From Mycobacterium sp. E1214 (lineage in GTDB: Bacteria > Actinomycetota > Actinomycetes > Mycobacteriales > Mycobacteriaceae): DNA of 64,000 nucleotides. Made by a program: the position numbers and the translations under genes. The DNA lies in the NCBI RefSeq assembly GCF_001666755.1, contig NZ_LZJC01000021.1, positions 78,998-142,997 on the forward strand, read 5' to 3'. The notes beneath the pieces were generated by a model. The model worked only from the letters and a program-made list of their open reading frames with translations. It searched no databases and was not told the DNA's origin. Shown here one piece after another: positions 8,642 to 16,636 of this stretch. Every line of letters begins with the position of its first letter. Positions within the stretch are counted from its first letter, which is position 1.

Positions 8642-9109
8642 ATGACCGTCACTGACATCCAGACCCTTCGCGACTACCTCGTGGGAGCGTGGACGCTCGA
8701 GTCCTATCAGAGCAGCGCGCTCGACGGGTCCGACGTCCGCTACCCACTGGGCCCCGACGCCAAGGGGATCATCATGTACACCCCCGACGGTTACATGTCG
8801 GCGCAGATCATGCGGACCGACCGGGCTCCCGTCCGGCGGGGCGACCTGCAGGCCGCCGAAGACAGCGAACTGGCCTCGGCGGCAAGCGGATACCTTGCCT
8901 ATTCGGGGCCGTACAGCGTGCTCGACAACAACGTCGTCGCGCATCACGTCGACGTCAGCCTGCTGCCCAACTGGATCGGCGGGACACAGTATCGCGCCGC
9001 CCAGATCGGCGACTCCAGGCTCCAACTCAGCCCCACCGAACCGGTGCTGATCCAGGGACAGCCACGCAACGGCCGCCTGGTGTGGCGGCGCGCGACCCCG
9101 CGCGCTTGA
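8642..9109 (+). CDS. Lipocalin-like domain protein (Lipocalin_5)
   Basis: A cytosolic protein of 155 residues with the Lipocalin_5 pattern: LVGAWTLESYQS near residue 13, a GIIMYTPDGYMSAQIMR strand pair near 40, and a C-terminal LVWRRA. Related proteins are found with SDRs and monooxygenases in actinobacterial catabolic clusters and are thought to bind small hydrophobic molecules. ATG 8642 follows GGGAGGACGCC. It lies between the TetR regulator and the SDR, 41 bases before the latter, so all three are probably co-transcribed. No catalytic residues can be assigned. Confidence 0.78.
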   Translation: MTVTDIQTLRDYLVGAWTLESYQSSALDGSDVRYPLGPDAKGIIMYTPDGYMSAQIMRTDRAPVRRGDLQAAEDSELASAASGYLAYSGPYSVLDNNVVAHHVDVSLLPNWIGGTQYRAAQIGDSRLQLSPTEPVLIQGQPRNGRLVWRRATPRA

Positions 9110-9150
9110 TCGATAGGGCCTTCACCCACCGCCGACGTCAGGAGCTCTGG

Positions 9151-9912
9151 ATGGGACTGCTCGACCACAAGACCGCCGTCATCACGGGTGCCAACTCCGG
9201 CATCGGCCTGGCCACCGCCCAGCAATTCATCGCCGAAGGGGCCGAGCGGGTGTTCATCACCGGTCGGCGCCGACCCGAACTGGAGGACGCGGCAAGGTCT
9301 TTGGGGCCCCGCGCCACCGCTGTCCCCGGCGACGTCGGGATGCCCGCGGATCTGGATCGCCTCTATGCCGAGGTGGCGGCGGCCGGCCGCGGCCTCGATA
9401 TCGTGATGGCCAACGCCGGGTCCACCCGGGTGGCCCGGCTGGGCGAGATCAGCGACGACGACCTGGATGCCCTCCTCACGACCAACGTCAAGGGGGTGGT
9501 GCATACGGTGCAGAAGGCACTGCCGCTGCTCAACGATGCCGCTTCGATCATCCTGACCGGGTCCACCACCGCTGATCGTGGGCGCGCGGGACTGAGCATC
9601 TACGCCGCCAGCAAGGCCGCCGTCCGGTCGCTTGCGCGCGCCTGGGCCAACGAGTTGGCCCCCCGCAACATCCGGGTCAACGTCATCGTCGCGGGGTCCA
9701 CCGCCACCCCGGGAAGCAACGCGTTGGCGGCCCAGACCGATCCGGACGCCTCGATCGAGGAATTCCGCGCGGCCCGCATCGCCACCATACCGCTCGGGCG
9801 ATTCGCCGATCCCTCCGAAATCGCCAACGCCGCAGTGTTTCTCGCCAGCGACCTGTCCAGCTTCACCACCGGCTCCACGGTCACCGCGGACGGCGGTTTC
9901 AACCAGGTCTGA
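9151..9912 (+). CDS. Short-chain dehydrogenase/reductase (SDR)
   Basis: A classical SDR of 253 residues using NAD(P)(H). The cofactor motif TGANSGIGLATA lies near residue 12, the structural MANAGST near 89, catalytic Ser in ILTGSTTA near 136 and the YAASKAA active-site motif near 150. The basic TGRRRPEL after the second strand favours NADP(H). ATG 9151 has an AGGAG site. It is the last gene of the TetR-lipocalin-SDR operon; its likely substrate is whatever hydroxy or keto compound the TetR protein senses. Confidence 0.92.
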   Translation: MGLLDHKTAVITGANSGIGLATAQQFIAEGAERVFITGRRRPELEDAARSLGPRATAVPGDVGMPADLDRLYAEVAAAGRGLDIVMANAGSTRVARLGEISDDDLDALLTTNVKGVVHTVQKALPLLNDAASIILTGSTTADRGRAGLSIYAASKAAVRSLARAWANELAPRNIRVNVIVAGSTATPGSNALAAQTDPDASIEEFRAARIATIPLGRFADPSEIANAAVFLASDLSSFTTGSTVTADGGFNQV

Positions 9913-10016
9913 ACTCGACACCGATGAGCGGGCGCCGCGGGGGGATCCCGCGGCGGCAACCGCCGTGTGTCATTGCATCCAAACATGCTGCAGGCGAATG
10001 TAACTGAATGCATGTT

Positions 10017-10029
10017 ACGTCAATGACGT
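10017..10029. promoter_or_regulatory. Perfect palindrome ACGTCA-A-TGACGT
   Basis: A 13-base dyad with perfect six-base arms in the gap between the SDR and the MDR reductase, 137 bases before the latter's start. It is preceded by GTAAC...GTTAC (about 9999-10017). Operator-like; the regulator is unknown. Confidence 0.35.
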
Positions 10030-10166
10030 TCGGCGGCCGCGGAATAGGCGACACGGAAATGACGCTTTGGCTGTCATGCGCCGGGGCCGATCGCTGCGGC
10101 ACTCCGGAGTGGCTGCGGCGCATGCGTTCACCTGTCAACGATGCACCGATCACGTAAGGAAACACC

Positions 10167-11168
10167 ATGCAGCGACTGGAGCTCATTCAAGCCGGCGATC
10201 CCACGCAGGCCCTCACGCTGACCGAGTTTGATACCCCGACGCCCGGGCCCGACCAGGTGCTGGTCGCGGTGGAAGCCGCCACCGTGAATTCGTCGGACTT
10301 CCTGTTCATCAGCGGGCGCTACTTCGTTCCGGCCAAGCCGGGCGCACCGGCGGGGGCGGAGGGTGTCGGCCGGGTAGTGGCCGTCGGCCCGGGCGTGGAC
10401 CAAGGGTTGCGCGGGCGCCGGGTCGCGTTGTTGCCCACCTACGGACACGGAACCTGGGCGACCCACACGGTCGCGGCCGTGACCGACGTCATCGTCGTGC
10501 CCGACACCCTGGACGTGGAGCAGGCCGCGATGCTGGGCATCAACCCGATGACGGCGCTGCTGCTGCTGCGCGACTACGGGGATCCGGACGCGCCGCAGCG
10601 GTGGATCGGCCAAACGGCCGGAAACTCCGCGGTGGGCCAATATGTGGTCAGGCTCGCCAAGCACTTCGGGCACCACACCGTGAGCATCGTGCGACGGGAC
10701 GAGGCCGCCCAGTCGGTCCTGGATGCGGGCGGTGATCTGGTGATCGTCGACGGCCCCGACCTGTCCAACGATCTGGGGAGCGCGCTCGACGGCAACCGCC
10801 TGGACCTGGCGGTCGACTGCATCGGGGGTCCTGCCAGCACCCAGTTGGCCCATCACCTCCGTTTCGGCGGCACCCTGGTGTCGTACGCCGCCCTGTCCGG
10901 CCAACCGCCGGCGATCGCCGGGGCGGACCTCATGGGCAATCACCTCAACCTCACCGGCTTCTGGCTGATGAACTGGCTGCGCCGGGCCTCGCACGCCGAG
11001 GTCCAAGCCGCGTACGGCGAGCTGATCGCGCTGATCGCCGACGGCACGCTGTCCGCCCGTGTGCAACGGCGTTTCGCGCTGAGCGACTGGCGTGACGCCG
11101 TCGCGTTGGCCCGGGCCGGCGAGCGAGACGGCAAGGTGCTGTTCACGTTCGCCAACAGTCGAGGCTGA
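10167..11168 (+). CDS. Zinc-free MDR-family NAD(P)H reductase (enoyl/quinone reductase type)
   Basis: A medium-chain dehydrogenase/reductase of 333 residues without the structural-zinc cysteine cluster. The GroES-like domain contains ATVNSSDFLFISGRY near residue 39 and AGAEGVGRVVAVGPGV near 62. The sequence IGQTAGNSAVGQYVVRLAK near residue 148 closely matches the mitochondrial-type trans-2-enoyl-CoA reductase (MECR/ETR1) pattern. Cofactor binding is by the alternative AVGQY motif rather than GxGxxG. ATG 10167 has an AAGGA site. It stands alone, 254 bases after the SDR. Either 2-enoyl thioester or quinone reduction would fit. Confidence 0.85.
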   Translation: MQRLELIQAGDPTQALTLTEFDTPTPGPDQVLVAVEAATVNSSDFLFISGRYFVPAKPGAPAGAEGVGRVVAVGPGVDQGLRGRRVALLPTYGHGTWATHTVAAVTDVIVVPDTLDVEQAAMLGINPMTALLLLRDYGDPDAPQRWIGQTAGNSAVGQYVVRLAKHFGHHTVSIVRRDEAAQSVLDAGGDLVIVDGPDLSNDLGSALDGNRLDLAVDCIGGPASTQLAHHLRFGGTLVSYAALSGQPPAIAGADLMGNHLNLTGFWLMNWLRRASHAEVQAAYGELIALIADGTLSARVQRRFALSDWRDAVALARAGERDGKVLFTFANSRG

Positions 11169-11224
11169 GCCCACGGCGCGAAAATGGGTGGCGGCGCCCG
11201 GGCGCGCCGCGCAAGACTCGGGTG

Positions 11225-11857
11225 ATGCCGTTGCCGCGCTTCGCCCGTGACCCGGGCACCGCAGCCTATTACGACCAACGCGCCGCCGAATACGACGAGT
11301 GGTACCTCGGCCAAGGCCAGTTCGCCCAGCGTGACCGCCCCGGATGGGACGCCGAAGTCTCGCAAGTGGTGGAGCTGGTTGCCGCGCTGCCCGCCGCCCG
11401 AACGCTGGACGTCGCCTGCGGCACCGGCTTTCTCACGCGGCAGCTGCGCGGTCTCGTGGTCGGAGTGGATCAGAGCCCAGCCATGGTGGCGCTCACTCAG
11501 TCGCGATTGCCGCACGGCGTGGCGGTCGTGGCGGACGCGTTGGCGTTGCCGTTCGCCGCGCACTCTTTCGACCGGGTGCTGACCGGGCACTTCTACGGGC
11601 ACCTGCCCACCGACGAACGCCGGGCGTTCCTCGGGGAGGCCCGACGGGTGTCGGGGGAGTTGATCGTGATCGATTCGGCGCTGCGCGCCGGCGTCGAACC
11701 GGAGCAGTGGCAGGAGCGGGTCCTCAACGACGGCTCACGCCACGCCGTGTACAAGCGCTATCTCACCGGCCGGCAATTGGCGGACGAACTCGGCGGCGAG
11801 GTGTTGTTGCACGGCACCTGGTTCGTCGCCGCGCGGGTGCGGTGGCGACGGCCCTGA
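11225..11857 (+). CDS. Class I SAM-dependent methyltransferase
   Basis: A small methyltransferase of 210 residues. It begins with YYDQRAAEYDEWYLGQGQF, typical of the UbiE/Methyltransf_11 group, followed by the SAM loop LDVACGTGFLTRQL near residue 60, VVGVDQSPAMV and a DRVLTGHFYGHL motif IV region near 118. GTG at 11222 precedes ATG 11225 directly; I use the ATG. It converges with the heme oxygenase gene, three bases apart, so it shares no operon with it. Substrate unknown. Confidence 0.85.
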   Translation: MPLPRFARDPGTAAYYDQRAAEYDEWYLGQGQFAQRDRPGWDAEVSQVVELVAALPAARTLDVACGTGFLTRQLRGLVVGVDQSPAMVALTQSRLPHGVAVVADALALPFAAHSFDRVLTGHFYGHLPTDERRAFLGEARRVSGELIVIDSALRAGVEPEQWQERVLNDGSRHAVYKRYLTGRQLADELGGEVLLHGTWFVAARVRWRRP

Positions 11858-11859
11858 AG

Positions 11860-12510
11860 TCAGCGGGGTCGACTGGCCGCGCTGCCGGCGAGCTCGTCGA
11901 GCAGCGCCCGGTTCAGGCCGAACGCGGCCTTGACCTCGTTGACGATGCGATCCGTGTCCTCCGGCCGGGGACACAGCGCATCGAGGCGGGCCCGATACGC
12001 GTCCTTATACGGCTTCGGCCGGACCGGGAATTCGTAAAACGCGAGGCCGGCGCCCCGCAGGTCAAAAGCCCGGTCCAGCGCGTTGCGAAGCATCCGGCCC
12101 CCGGAGAGGTCGCCCAGGTAGCGCGTGTAGTGGTGGGCCACCAGGGCGCCGCCCCAGCCGGAACCGGCGATCCGCCCGGCATAGGCTGCCGCCGCGGGCG
12201 ACTGGGCGACGCGGGCACCGCCGCGGCTCCAGTACGCGAGGTCGGCGTCGATGGCGGGAACCCGTTCCAGGGCCGGGTCGTAGACGGCGCGCACCATGGG
12301 GTCGTCGCGGCGGGCGCGCACGGCCTCCTCCAACGCGGCGTACACCGGGCGCAGCCGAAGCAGATAGTCGGCGTAGCCGCTGGCGGCCACCCGGCCCGCG
12401 AGCAACTCGGTGACGAAGACGCTCTGTTCCGCGGCCTCGTGCTCCGCCGCCGACCCCTCCTTCATCGCCACCGAAAGGCGGCGCGCTGGACGGACGGCGG
12501 TCGGGGACAT
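11860..12510 (-). CDS. Heme oxygenase, biliverdin-producing (HO-1 type)
   Basis: A heme oxygenase of 216 residues that opens heme to biliverdin, CO and iron. The proximal heme ligand is His24 in the N-terminal helix (KEGSAAEHEAAEQS). The distal helix motif YTRYLGDLSGGRML with its flexible glycines lies near residue 127. I chose ATG 12510 because the family opens with a short LSxxxKEGT-type segment; the open frame also allows ATG 12597. A -10-like TAATCT (12519-12524) lies eight bases before ATG 12510. It is divergent from the bacteriophytochrome gene, whose chromophore is biliverdin, so the pair very probably forms one functional unit (a BphO role) rather than an iron-acquisition enzyme. Confidence 0.9.
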   Translation of the reverse strand: MSPTAVRPARRLSVAMKEGSAAEHEAAEQSVFVTELLAGRVAASGYADYLLRLRPVYAALEEAVRARRDDPMVRAVYDPALERVPAIDADLAYWSRGGARVAQSPAAAAYAGRIAGSGWGGALVAHHYTRYLGDLSGGRMLRNALDRAFDLRGAGLAFYEFPVRPKPYKDAYRARLDALCPRPEDTDRIVNEVKAAFGLNRALLDELAGSAASRPR

Positions 12511-12796
12511 GGCCTGCCAGATTACACTGGTAGACGCCGCGGGGGCGGTGACGACCAGCCGGAAACAACGTTCAAGATCATTTGTTGTCATATGCACTCA
12601 AGTGTCGCTTCGCGGGTCTCGCCGTGCGGCGAGGACAATGCTTGTAGACGTGCCCGACGTCGCCAGTCGGGCGAATCCGAAAGGGAACGCAGATCGCGGC
12701 TGAATCGACTCAGCGACGACGGGGCCACCTCAACAGGGTGCTGGCCTCGGCATCGGCCTGCCGCCCAGCCCTCCCCGCACCGTTGGGGCTGATCGG
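12511..12796. promoter_or_regulatory. Divergent control region of the heme oxygenase and phytochrome genes
   Basis: Bidirectional intergenic region of 286 bases. It holds a near-perfect 16-base dyad, CTCGCCG-TG-CGGCGAG, at 12618-12633. On the minus strand TAATCT (12519-12524) is a candidate -10 for the heme oxygenase. No clear SigA promoter is seen for the phytochrome. Confidence 0.45.
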
Positions 12797-15094
12797 TTGA
12801 CCAGCGGCGGCGGCCGGGCAGCGGGCTTCGGGGGCACGATCCCCGACGCGGTGCCCGATCTGCTTCCGGTCGGCACGCCCATCGACCTCGACAACTGCGC
12901 TCGCGAGCCCATCCACATCCCCGGCAGCATCCAGCCCCGCGGTGTCCTGGCGGTCGTCCGCGAACCCGGCTTCGAGGTGCGCCAGGTCAGCGCCAACGTC
13001 GCGGAGTTGCTGGGTCGCCCGGCGGAGGCCGTCCTGGGACGGCACCTCTCGGACCTGATCGGCGCCGAGCAGTCCGCGCGCATCGAGCAGGCGGCCGCGA
13101 TCTTCGGCAACCTAAGCCGACGGAACCCGGTGGAGTGCGTCGTAGAGGTGGGCGGCGAGTCGCGTCCGTTCGACGCCATCTTGCACCGCGACCCGGCCGG
13201 CGTGTTGCTCGTCGAGTTCGAAATGGCTTACGGGGAGCGGCCGTTCTCCTTCCCGAATACCTACCAGGCGGTCCGCAACTCGGTGGAGGAGCTGAACCGG
13301 GCCGACACCCTGACCGAGCTCTACGACACCGCCGCCCGCGCGGTCCGGGAATTGACCGGATTCGACCGCGTCATGGTGTACCGCTACGACGAGGACTACA
13401 ACGGCGAGGTTGTCGCCGAGGCCAAGCGGGAGGACCTCAACTCCTTCCTCGGCCTGCACTATCCTTCTACCGACATCCCCGCGCAGGCCCGGGCGCTGTA
13501 CGAAAAGAACTGGTTGCGGCTGATTTCCGACGTCGACTACACGCCCGCACCGCTGGTGCCGGCCGTCGACCCGGAGCGGGGAGCCCCGCTGGATCTGACG
13601 TATTCGACGCTGCGCAGCGTCTCCCCGATGCACATCGAGTATCTGCAGAACATGGGCGTGCACGCCTCGATGTCGATCTCGCTGCTGCGGCACGGGCGGC
13701 TATGGGGTTTGATCGCCTGCCACCATTACGCCGGCCCGCACCTGCCGCCGTTCGGCACCCGGGTGGCGGCCGAATTCCTCGGCTCGACGCTGTCGCTGCG
13801 ACTCGTCGACCGGTTCGAGGGCGACTTGCTGCAGAAGCGCCTCGCCGCGCAGGCGGTGCTGGCCAAGCTCACCGGCGCCACGCTCTACGACGGGGAGCCG
13901 CTCGCGGCGGCGCTGCTCGGGGCTCCCGACCTGCTCGACCTGGTGCCCGCCGACGGGGTCGTGGTCGACATCGAGGCGGAGCGCCGGGTCCTCGGGTCGG
14001 TTCCACCACCGGACGTTGTGGCCGCCGTGGTGGCCTGGGCGCGCGGTGCGGGCGAAGAGATCGCGAGCACCGAGTGCTTGTCGCGCGACGTCCCCGACCT
14101 CGACCTCGCGCCGCAGCTGGCCGCCGGCGCCCTCGCGCTGAACCTGCCCGACGGGCAGTACGCCGTGTGGTTCCGGCGGGAGGTGCTGCGTTCGGTGGAC
14201 TGGGGTGGGGATCCCCACAACAAGGCGATCGAGATCCGGGAGGGCGTCGACGGCCGGGAGGCGCGGCTCAGCCCGCGCAAGTCGTTCGAGCGGTGGCGCG
14301 AGGTCGTCCATCAGCGCAGCGAACCGTGGGCGCCCAGCGAGACCGAGTCGGCCGAGGCGTTGCGGCGCCACCTGGTGGAATCGCTGTACCGCCGGACCCG
14401 CGGCGCCTTGCGGGTGGCCGAGACGCTGCAGCGAAGCCTGTTGCCCGAATCCATCCCGACGCTGTTGCGTAGCTGGCAACTGTCCGCGCATTACGAGCCG
14501 GCGGCGGGCGGCAACGTCGGGGGCGACTGGTACGACGCGTTTCACCTACGCGACGGGCGCCTGGTGGTGCTGCTGGGCGACGTCGCCGGGCACGGCATCA
14601 CCGCCGCCGGAACCATGGCCCAATTGCGCAATGCCCTGCGCGCCCACCTGTTCGCCGGCGCCGCCCCGGCAGAGGCGTTCAACCAGCTCAACGACTTCTG
14701 CATCCACATGTTGCCGGGTGCGTTCGCCACCGTGATCGCCGCGCGGATCCACCTGGACACCGGGGCGGTGGAGGCCGCGTCCGCCGGTCACCTGATGCCG
14801 TACGTGACGAACTCCTCGACAGTCGCCTATGCGCCCATCCGACTCTCGCCGCCGATCGGAGTCCGTGGTGTGACGTTCGCGCCCAGTACGTTCACCGTCG
14901 AGCCCGGGCACGGGTTGGTCCTCTATTCCGACGGGCTCGTGGAACGCCGCGGTGAGGTGATCGACGACGGTCTCGACCGGCTCGCCCAAGTGCTTTCGGG
15001 CACGAGCGACGCGCAGGCTTCCTGGATCTGGGCGGCGATGGCGTCGGACCGCATCGACGACGACGTCACCATCGTCACCGTGCGCCGTCCCTGA
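12797..15094 (+). CDS. Bacteriophytochrome with PAS-GAF-PHY photosensor and SpoIIE/PP2C phosphatase output
   Basis: A soluble red/far-red light sensor of 765 residues. The biliverdin-attachment cysteine is Cys34 in CAREPIHIPGSIQPRG (PAS domain, about 25-140). The GAF domain (about 155-335) has the chromophore motif YPSTDIPAQAR with Asp226, His279 in SPMHIEYLQNMGV and the His309-His310 pair in LIACHHY. The PHY domain (about 345-515) has SVDWGGDPHNK and the tongue motif SPRKSFERW. A linker with LQRSLLP leads into a SpoIIE/RsbU-type PP2C phosphatase (about 553-765) whose metal ligands GGDWYDAF (Asp580) and GDVAGHG (Asp595) are intact. The start is TTG 12797; GTG 12851 is an alternative. The output is serine/threonine dephosphorylation, probably of an anti-sigma-antagonist, instead of the usual histidine kinase. 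No RsbV/RsbW partner is adjacent. Confidence 0.94.
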   Translation: MTSGGGRAAGFGGTIPDAVPDLLPVGTPIDLDNCAREPIHIPGSIQPRGVLAVVREPGFEVRQVSANVAELLGRPAEAVLGRHLSDLIGAEQSARIEQAAAIFGNLSRRNPVECVVEVGGESRPFDAILHRDPAGVLLVEFEMAYGERPFSFPNTYQAVRNSVEELNRADTLTELYDTAARAVRELTGFDRVMVYRYDEDYNGEVVAEAKREDLNSFLGLHYPSTDIPAQARALYEKNWLRLISDVDYTPAPLVPAVDPERGAPLDLTYSTLRSVSPMHIEYLQNMGVHASMSISLLRHGRLWGLIACHHYAGPHLPPFGTRVAAEFLGSTLSLRLVDRFEGDLLQKRLAAQAVLAKLTGATLYDGEPLAAALLGAPDLLDLVPADGVVVDIEAERRVLGSVPPPDVVAAVVAWARGAGEEIASTECLSRDVPDLDLAPQLAAGALALNLPDGQYAVWFRREVLRSVDWGGDPHNKAIEIREGVDGREARLSPRKSFERWREVVHQRSEPWAPSETESAEALRRHLVESLYRRTRGALRVAETLQRSLLPESIPTLLRSWQLSAHYEPAAGGNVGGDWYDAFHLRDGRLVVLLGDVAGHGITAAGTMAQLRNALRAHLFAGAAPAEAFNQLNDFCIHMLPGAFATVIAARIHLDTGAVEAASAGHLMPYVTNSSTVAYAPIRLSPPIGVRGVTFAPSTFTVEPGHGLVLYSDGLVERRGEVIDDGLDRLAQVLSGTSDAQASWIWAAMASDRIDDDVTIVTVRRP

Positions 15095-15111
15095 CGTCGC
15101 CCGGCGCCCGA

Positions 15112-16020
15112 TTACGAGGGTGTCGCTGCGGCGCCGTCGATGTGAGCGAACAGGTGCTCCAGCACCGCGTCGGGCGCTTCGATCTGGGGCCAGTGGCCGA
15201 TGTCGTCGTCGAGCAGCACCACATCCGCGTTGGGAATGACCTGCCGGTAGCGCGTGGCCATGTGGCGGCCCGAGTTGGGATCGGCAGGGCCGTCGATGAA
15301 GCGAAGCGGCACAGATGTTTCCCGCATGGTTCGAACCCATCGATTGCGGTGCACCACACGGTCTTTGACAAAACCGCCGACCTTGTGGGTGACCCGCTTT
15401 CCGTCGTTGTATTCGAGGATCTCGTTGAACTGGCGACGCATCGCGCGGGACGGCTTGGTGTCGGCCCCGAAGAGTTCGTCGATGGATCGGTCGAGCGCGC
15501 GGCTCGACAACAACACCCGCCGAAACCGGCTCGCCACCGCGCCGAATGGTGTCTGCGAGAGCAGCGTCTGGATCGGCCGCGGGCGGTACGCCTCGTTGAA
15601 CAGACCCCCGTTCAACCACGTGAGCGTGTCGATCCGCATCGGCCCCTGTAACTGCCGCCCGTCGTCGTGGCGGGTGAGCAGTTCCTGCGCCACAGAGTTG
15701 CCGAGGTCGTGCGCCAGGATGTGACAGTGCCGCAGCCCGAGCTCCGCGAGCAGCGCCTCGTGCATGTCGGCGTGATCGAGTACCGAGTAGCCGTAACCAA
15801 ATGGCTTGTCGGAGAACCCCATTCCCAGCATGTCGGGGGCGATCACCGTGAAGCGTTGCACCAACTCCGGCCAGATCGGGGCCCAGTCCCACGAGTTGAA
15901 CGGGTAACCGTGGATCAGCAGCAGCGGCGGACCGCTGCCGTCGATCCGATAGAAGACATTGAATCCCAGATAGTCGAAGTACTGCCCGCGGGATTTCCAC
16001 CGCTCGAGTTCAGAGTCCAC
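15112..16020 (-). CDS. Alpha/beta hydrolase, haloalkane dehalogenase / epoxide hydrolase-like
   Basis: An alpha/beta hydrolase of about 302 residues. The oxyanion-hole region is LLLIHGYPFNSWDW near residue 32. The nucleophile elbow reads AHDLGNSVAQ, with Asp in the place of Ser, as in haloalkane dehalogenases and epoxide hydrolases rather than esterases. The catalytic His is in DDIGHWPQIEAPDAV near the C-terminus, and RFIDGPADPNSG near residue 244 precedes it. Start GTG 16020 is chosen because TATGGT (16027-16032) ends six bases before it, a leaderless promoter. It is divergent from an HxlR regulator with a shared palindrome between them. Substrate unknown. Confidence 0.87.
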   Translation of the reverse strand: MDSELERWKSRGQYFDYLGFNVFYRIDGSGPPLLLIHGYPFNSWDWAPIWPELVQRFTVIAPDMLGMGFSDKPFGYGYSVLDHADMHEALLAELGLRHCHILAHDLGNSVAQELLTRHDDGRQLQGPMRIDTLTWLNGGLFNEAYRPRPIQTLLSQTPFGAVASRFRRVLLSSRALDRSIDELFGADTKPSRAMRRQFNEILEYNDGKRVTHKVGGFVKDRVVHRNRWVRTMRETSVPLRFIDGPADPNSGRHMATRYRQVIPNADVVLLDDDIGHWPQIEAPDAVLEHLFAHIDGAAATPS

Positions 16021-16026
16021 GCGCCG

Positions 16027-16067
16027 ACCATAACTGGGTTCTGATTCAGAACGCAATACCGTAGGCT
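16027..16067. promoter_or_regulatory. Back-to-back leaderless promoters with central 15-base palindrome
   Basis: Minus strand: -35 TTGCGT (16051-16056) and -10 TATGGT (16027-16032), giving a start at GTG 16020. Plus strand: -10 TAGGCT (16062-16067), giving a start at ATG 16074. Between the two -10 boxes lies the perfect palindrome GTTCTGA-T-TCAGAAC at 16038-16052, which covers the plus -35 area and touches the minus -35. One bound HxlR dimer could block both genes. Confidence 0.6.
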
Positions 16068-16073
16068 TGTCGA

Positions 16074-16544
16074 ATGCGCCACGACGAACTCGAATCGCAA
16101 CCCTGTTCCATCCTGCGGCCACTCGGCCTGCTCGGGGACCGGTGGACACTGGTCCTGCTGCGGCAGGCGTTCGCGGGGGTTCGTCGTTTCGAAGACTTCC
16201 ACTCGGGCCTCGGGCTGAGCCGGTCGCTGCTGGCGGAACGGCTCGGCCGCCTGGTCGACGCGGACATCCTCGAGCAGCGGGCCTACCGCGACTCCCGGCG
16301 GACCCGTCACGAGTACCGCCTCACCGAAAAAGGCATGGACCTGTATCCGGTGCTGATGGCCCTGCGCTCCTGGGGTGACAAGTACATGGCCCCCCTGGGG
16401 CCGTTCGCGCACTACCGGCATCGAGACTGCGGCGGTGGAACCGAGGTGCACCTCGCCTGTGACCGCTGCGGCCAGGAGGTCACCGCGCGCGACGTGCAGC
16501 TCGAAGCCGGCCCAGGACTACGCGCTCTCGACGACTCGCCCTGA
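16074..16544 (+). CDS. HxlR-family winged-helix transcriptional regulator
   Basis: A HxlR-type DNA-binding protein of 156 residues. The core CSILRPLGLLGDRWTLVLLR near residue 11, RFEDFHSGLGLSRSLLAERL (recognition helix) and the wing HEYRLTEKGMDLYPVL are all present. The C-terminus carries CGGGTEVHLACDRCG, a four-cysteine cluster seen in some HxlR proteins that could bind metal. It probably autoregulates and controls the divergent hydrolase through the palindrome at 16038-16052. The signal it senses is unknown. Confidence 0.9.
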   Translation: MRHDELESQPCSILRPLGLLGDRWTLVLLRQAFAGVRRFEDFHSGLGLSRSLLAERLGRLVDADILEQRAYRDSRRTRHEYRLTEKGMDLYPVLMALRSWGDKYMAPLGPFAHYRHRDCGGGTEVHLACDRCGQEVTARDVQLEAGPGLRALDDSP

Positions 16545-16636
16545 CCGCGCTCACGAAACGTCCTGCGCCGCAAGGCGTTGGCGGGCTGCACGCTGTAGGC
16601 TGCTGCGGGGCGTCGCTGCGAAGGTGGGAGGGATAG

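Noticed and set aside
11860..12510. Heme oxygenase as iron-acquisition enzyme
   Set aside because: Its HO-1-type sequence and the divergent phytochrome make biliverdin supply the simpler role; mycobacterial heme degradation for iron uses the unrelated MhuD type.
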